DNA of 64,000 nt from Nocardioides sp. Iso805N. GTDB taxonomy: Bacteria > Actinomycetota > Actinomycetes > Propionibacteriales > Nocardioidaceae. Under the pieces are notes generated by a model. It worked only from the letters and a program-made list of their open reading frames with translations, made no database searches and was not told where the DNA came from. The position numbers and the translations under genes were made by a program. Where the stretch lies: the NCBI RefSeq assembly GCF_000364605.1, contig NZ_KB822575.1:482237-546236 (forward strand). The letters run 5' to 3'. Below, in pieces: positions 61,401 through 64,000 of the stretch (position 1 is the stretch's first letter; the number at the start of each line of letters is the position of its first letter).

Positions 61401-61642
61401 TCTTCCTGACGCGCGATCGCGACGCCTACTTCGCCGTACGCGCGCCGCTGCTCGACTACGACGCCACCCTGTGCGGCCCGACCGCCGGCTCGACGCAGGA
61501 GGTAGCGGAGCTGTTCGCCGACCTGCCCGCACTGGCCCAGACCTGCCGGCCGCTGGCGGCGCGTGTCGTCGAGCGGTTCCACGGCGAGAGCGACGGGCGG
61601 GGTGCGGCACAGGTGGTGGCGGGGATCGTGAGCTGGCTCTGA
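58451..61642 (+). CDS. GT2 glycosyltransferase fused to a degenerate TagF-like domain
   Basis: 1063 aa. The N-terminal GT-A domain is canonical: SIVVPVYNVAAFLPACLDSL, CVDDGSTDDS (64-69), and FADSDDEVP (DSDD 115-118). A ~450-residue beta-rich middle region follows. The C-terminal domain has the TagF layout, but the acceptor motif HGxPxK reads HVAPGWP (H794) and the TDYSS motif reads LDYGA (968-971). So the transferase half looks active and the polymerase half altered. GTG start; its promoter region is the 71 bases shared with the divergent TagF-like gene. A short GACCCCTCGGGGTC palindrome (61641-61654) overlaps the stop. Confidence 0.85.
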   Translation: MARLKNRLGALGARLSDRLGGNRTPPEPVLSIVVPVYNVAAFLPACLDSLLGQSLAEVEVICVDDGSTDDSLRILQEYAARDPRVQVLQQANAGQGAARNTAMPLVRGEFLTFADSDDEVPSDAYQVMVETLRRTGSDWVLGGAQRYTHGQMLEVVRGAAVHDRDRLGVRLDDFPIAIQDIIPGNRLFRTAFYREQVPAYRTDVKYEDQVPCLAAFVRGRFDVLERVTYLWRIREDASSTTQQKTTLRNLLDQVAVMREARELMRADASPIGYDAWVGRMIGVDLNGFVQPALGADEEFRDVLRAAYREVLPEATPHALAHASVSSKVRAALIGADEADWDGVRSFEEYAQVHGRVPPTRVVDGRVLADPGREEPWPRVPESMWELGAYETPLRAAVHDVAVSGQDLVVRGYAGTGAIDSLTYPPLVHAWLGDVALTVDLRRDANADLWAKDLNASFANGAFAARVPLASLAPGTSVLRLRVEQAGLVREGTVHEVAEHSGAAQLTPLGAGGRVVTPVLGDHGFAVSVAPGDAPGPAGGAQLWITSLAVRDRVPDAVTGTIEIGVRFSGLTTEEVTRAELGTRDVVVARATSFTTVDEGSGMLRFPTRTSRPGAPSVALEQRAGGLWVPRAGQSPVAARPAPELQADLPLLATGADLRLHLRRRPTGQAQLVPRGPLRLEEVTRFGRGRLRAAYLSAEGVAPDVPSPSVLFWSDEGHRAGDALAAVDARLAQSRPDVARLWAVQGHDVVVPDGAVPLVIDSPDWYDALRSVPVLVADAALPEWFVKRPHQRLIHVAPGWPVVSIGAAHAVERGLAVGLAALLSDQVQAWDLLVAPGKEAAETYRRETGYAGEVLLAAPQTDALLAHQDGLRAKVRSELGLAPDAQVVLYAPTYRDSRSSRVEAAPMYDGLDLAVLAERLGPGYTVMVHAHRHDARAAERRARSASVIDVSVYPRASELLLAADAAVLDYGAERIDWALTGKPAVFLTRDRDAYFAVRAPLLDYDATLCGPTAGSTQEVAELFADLPALAQTCRPLAARVVERFHGESDGRGAAQVVAGIVSWL

Positions 61643-61744
61643 CCCCTCGGGGTCGGATCCTTGCACCGCCTCAGCGCCGGTGCCGTGCCCGATCGCCAAC
61701 GCGACGGAAGTCCGGTGCTGGTGCAGCACGCAGTCCGAGCGGCC

Positions 61745-64000
61745 TCAGCCGTGGATCGGCGTCACCGCATCGGTGACCGGTCGCGCCGAGGCCAGGATCG
61801 CCTGGGTGACCCGCTCGCAGCAGCCGCCGTCTCGGACGGGGAACGTCGCCGCGTTGCGGGCGGCGTACTCCGGCGCGGGGTCGACCCCGGCATCGAGCTG
61901 GGCCACTGCCGCCGCCACCGCCTGCTCCGGCGAGACGACGACCGGGCCGAACCCGTCGCGCTCGTAGTCGAAGTACCCACGATCGCCAACATGGTCGCCG
62001 GAGAGCACCCGCTCTGCGTCGAACTGGTAGTAGAGCACCGGGCGGTCGATGTAGGCGGCGTTGAACGCCATCGAGGAGTAGTCGGTGACCAGCAGGGCCG
62101 AGCGCGCGACCAGGCGCCGCACGTCGGTGCCCTCGAAGCGCAGCGCCTCGACGTGGTCCGGGAGCGAGAGCAGGGGCAGTGCCTGCTGCAGGTTGGGATG
62201 CGGCAGGAAGCCGATCCGCAGACCGTGTCGCCGACACGCCGCGGCCAGCTCGGGCGAGCTCAGGAAGTCCGTCCAGCGGCGCACGAACTCCGAGTCCAGG
62301 AAGCCCGCCTCGACACCCTCACGACGCTGATGCTCCGTCGCCTGCGGCGGGATCAACCAGAATCGCCAGGTCGGCGCGACCAGCACCAGGTCACGCTGCG
62401 CCGTCTCACGCCCGACCGCGAGCAGCCGGTCGAAGCGCGGCAACCCGGTCATGACGGCCTCGAGCGAGGTGTAGGTGTAGCCGGTGTGGTCGCCGACGAT
62501 CGACTCGTGCTCGGCCGGCGTACTGGTGACGAAGACGTCCAGCGGGCGCCGGTTGAGCCAGCCGGACAGGTCGTCCTTGATGACGCCGTGCTGCAGGAAG
62601 GTGGTCCGCCACCCCGGCGCAGCGAAGGCCAGCGTCGGCGGACGCGAGACGGCCGTGTCGGGATGGCTGCTGACCAGGTGCTTCGCGTTGAGCATGAGCA
62701 GCTTCCACTCTTCGCTGCCGAAGGCGACCAGCCGGTCCTTGTGGCTACGGCGCAGGCGCTCCCAGTCGGCTGTGCCCTGCTCCAGCACGAACCAGGCATT
62801 GATATCCGGATGGTTCGCCCGCAGATGGTGGAACAGGTGCTCCGCGGAGTCGTCGGCGTCGTGGATGCGATCGATGAGGACCCAGGCGTCGGCGTACTTT
62901 CGGGCCTTGCGGCCGCGCGCCGCCTCCAGCAGCCGAGCCTCGGCGGGCGTGGCCGCCCGCTCCGGGCCCGGGAGCACCGGCGAGGGCGTCGGCTCGAGCA
63001 TCCGCTGCAGCTGCAGCGGGCGCACCGTCGGGTGGGTACGCCGCCGGGGCTCGGGCAGGATCTGCACGTCCCGCCCCTCGAGCTGGAGCCGCGCCGAGAC
63101 GTTCGTCGGCACCCACAGGAGTCGCTCGTGGACGCGGACCTGGTCGTGGGAGACGTGGTCGCGGATCTTGGCGTACCGCGGCCGCACCTCGGCGCCGCCG
63201 ACCAGTAGCCGCTCGCTGGGCGCCGCACCCGTGTAGAGATAGGAGAGCCGCATCAGCTTGCGGTCGCGATCGACCTTGTCGATCACGGCCTCGGTCGCGT
63301 GCCATGGCTGATCGTCGTAGCCGTGCAGGAGCAGCGCGCGGTTGTGCGGCTTGAGCTGCCGCCAGGCGAAGCCGTCGATCACGTCGTCGGGGAGCAGGGC
63401 CACGATCTGCGCCAGGATCCGATGGAACTCCTCGGCCACCTCGCCCTTGGCAGCGGTGCGGCCGTCGCGGGCGTCGTGCAACGACAGGTACCAGGAGAGC
63501 TCGTAGACGATCAGTCCAGCCAGCCAGCGCGGTACGCCGCCGCTCGCCGCTGCGCGCTGCAGCGCGTCGAGGTGGCCGTAGCGCAGCGCGTCGGTGTAGC
63601 GACGCGGATCGCGCAGGCTCTTCTGCATCGTCGATGAGCCGTCGTCGCGCTTTCGGTAGAGATAGTGCGCCGAGCGGACGAACCCGACACGCGGCTGCGG
63701 CAGGTCGAGCAGGTAGAGCGCGGTGAAGTGGCCGTCCTCGAAGTTGGGCCGGATCCGGGTGTCGAAGCGCAGGCCCAGCTCGTCCAGCCGGGAGCGCCGG
63801 AAGAAGCCCGCGTGGGCGCTGCCGAAGAAGTAGTCGCCGAAGACGCTGAGGTCGCGGAGGGTGTCGCCGTCGTTGAACCTGGCGCGCAACGGATGGGTGT
63901 TGCTCAGCTCGCTTGTGGCGTCGTTGAGCATCCAGAACGCGGCGGCCGCGACGTCGGTGTCCGGATGCTGCTCGAGGAACGCCGCCATCGTCGCGAAGTA
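61745..64000 (-). CDS. GT2/TagF-like teichoic acid polymerase (N terminus beyond the window)
   Basis: At least 751 residues; the frame is open at the right edge, so the N-terminal part is missing. The visible start lies inside a GT2-like domain (FGDYFFGSAHAGFFRRSRLDE ... RIRPNFEDGHFTALYLLD), followed by a middle region and a complete Glyphos_transf domain: TTFLQHGVIKDDLSGWLN, VLVAPTWRFWL, GFLPHPNLQ and VTDYSSMAFNAAYIDRPVLYYQFD. All key motifs are canonical. It is the third such protein in the cluster, convergent with the gene at 58451-61642. ATG at 63988 is internal. Confidence 0.85.
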   Translation of the reverse strand, partial: YFATMAAFLEQHPDTDVAAAAFWMLNDATSELSNTHPLRARFNDGDTLRDLSVFGDYFFGSAHAGFFRRSRLDELGLRFDTRIRPNFEDGHFTALYLLDLPQPRVGFVRSAHYLYRKRDDGSSTMQKSLRDPRRYTDALRYGHLDALQRAAASGGVPRWLAGLIVYELSWYLSLHDARDGRTAAKGEVAEEFHRILAQIVALLPDDVIDGFAWRQLKPHNRALLLHGYDDQPWHATEAVIDKVDRDRKLMRLSYLYTGAAPSERLLVGGAEVRPRYAKIRDHVSHDQVRVHERLLWVPTNVSARLQLEGRDVQILPEPRRRTHPTVRPLQLQRMLEPTPSPVLPGPERAATPAEARLLEAARGRKARKYADAWVLIDRIHDADDSAEHLFHHLRANHPDINAWFVLEQGTADWERLRRSHKDRLVAFGSEEWKLLMLNAKHLVSSHPDTAVSRPPTLAFAAPGWRTTFLQHGVIKDDLSGWLNRRPLDVFVTSTPAEHESIVGDHTGYTYTSLEAVMTGLPRFDRLLAVGRETAQRDLVLVAPTWRFWLIPPQATEHQRREGVEAGFLDSEFVRRWTDFLSSPELAAACRRHGLRIGFLPHPNLQQALPLLSLPDHVEALRFEGTDVRRLVARSALLVTDYSSMAFNAAYIDRPVLYYQFDAERVLSGDHVGDRGYFDYERDGFGPVVVSPEQAVAAAVAQLDAGVDPAPEYAARNAATFPVRDGGCCERVTQAILASARPVTDAVTPIHG

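Noticed and set aside
1..64000. Integrated phage, insertion sequence or integron
   Set aside because: No transposase, integrase or phage structural gene was seen, and codon use and gene content look like core chromosome.

Overview
The window reads as chromosomal DNA of a high-GC Gram-positive actinobacterium. The main reasons are very high G+C, frequent GTG/TTG starts with 4-base stop/start overlaps, an Lsr2 nucleoid protein, a 33-residue bS22-type ribosomal protein, the C5 haem pathway next to Rex, and a BldN-type sigma factor with its membrane partner. Gene order from the haem genes through rex, a HAD phosphatase, the ECF sigma factor, its anti-sigma candidate, an acyltransferase, an epimerase, bS22, an excisionase-type regulator, trpS and proC resembles the bldN region of Streptomyces. 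The teichoic-acid genes at the right end suggest Nocardioides or a relative (inference). No tRNA, rRNA, CRISPR array or recognisable insertion sequence was seen.

Layout. 1-1.3 kb: an AbiEi/DUF559-type gene between two copies of a palindromic repeat. 1.2-7.3 kb (minus): hemL, a histidine phosphatase and cytochrome c maturation genes (resA-like, ccdA, resB, ccsB), tightly overlapped. 7.4-8.7 kb: a secreted lytic transglycosylase. 8.8-14.9 kb (minus): glutaredoxin-like gene, rex, hemA, hemC, cobA-hemD, hemB; with hemL this covers the route from glutamyl-tRNA to uroporphyrinogen III under probable redox control. 14.9-21 kb: HAD phosphatase, BldN-like sigma factor and RsbN-like partner, acyltransferase, epimerase, bS22, HTH regulator. 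21.2-28.6 kb: acuC-like deacetylase, trpS behind a Trp attenuator, proC, a TIM-barrel isomerase, Ppx/GppA, a Cys-rich protein, a VOC protein, a methyltransferase. 28.6-36.3 kb: a hendecad coiled-coil protein and a sugar-uptake cluster (two permeases, binding protein, GH13 glucosidase, two LacI regulators, no ATPase gene). 36.5-46 kb: radA-disA, a lipoprotein-like surface protein, mutY, clpC, a membrane protein with an apparent frameshift next to a MarR regulator, lsr2. 46-51.8 kb (minus): coaX, nadC, nadB, panD, panC and a DUF2520 protein, an NAD/CoA precursor operon. 52-64 kb: a sulfotransferase, a bifunctional IspD-SDR (CDP-ribitol-type) enzyme and three large GT2/TagF-like proteins, a wall teichoic acid cluster that continues past the right edge.

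The most notable observations are a textbook ribosome-mediated attenuator before trpS; a palindromic repeat pair whose 18-bp core is inverted between copies and which is translated as the CcsB tail; a divergent pair of GT2/TagF proteins whose two domains have decayed in complementary fashion; interleaved mutually exclusive hairpins between hemD and hemB; and a BldN-like promoter in front of the transglycosylase.
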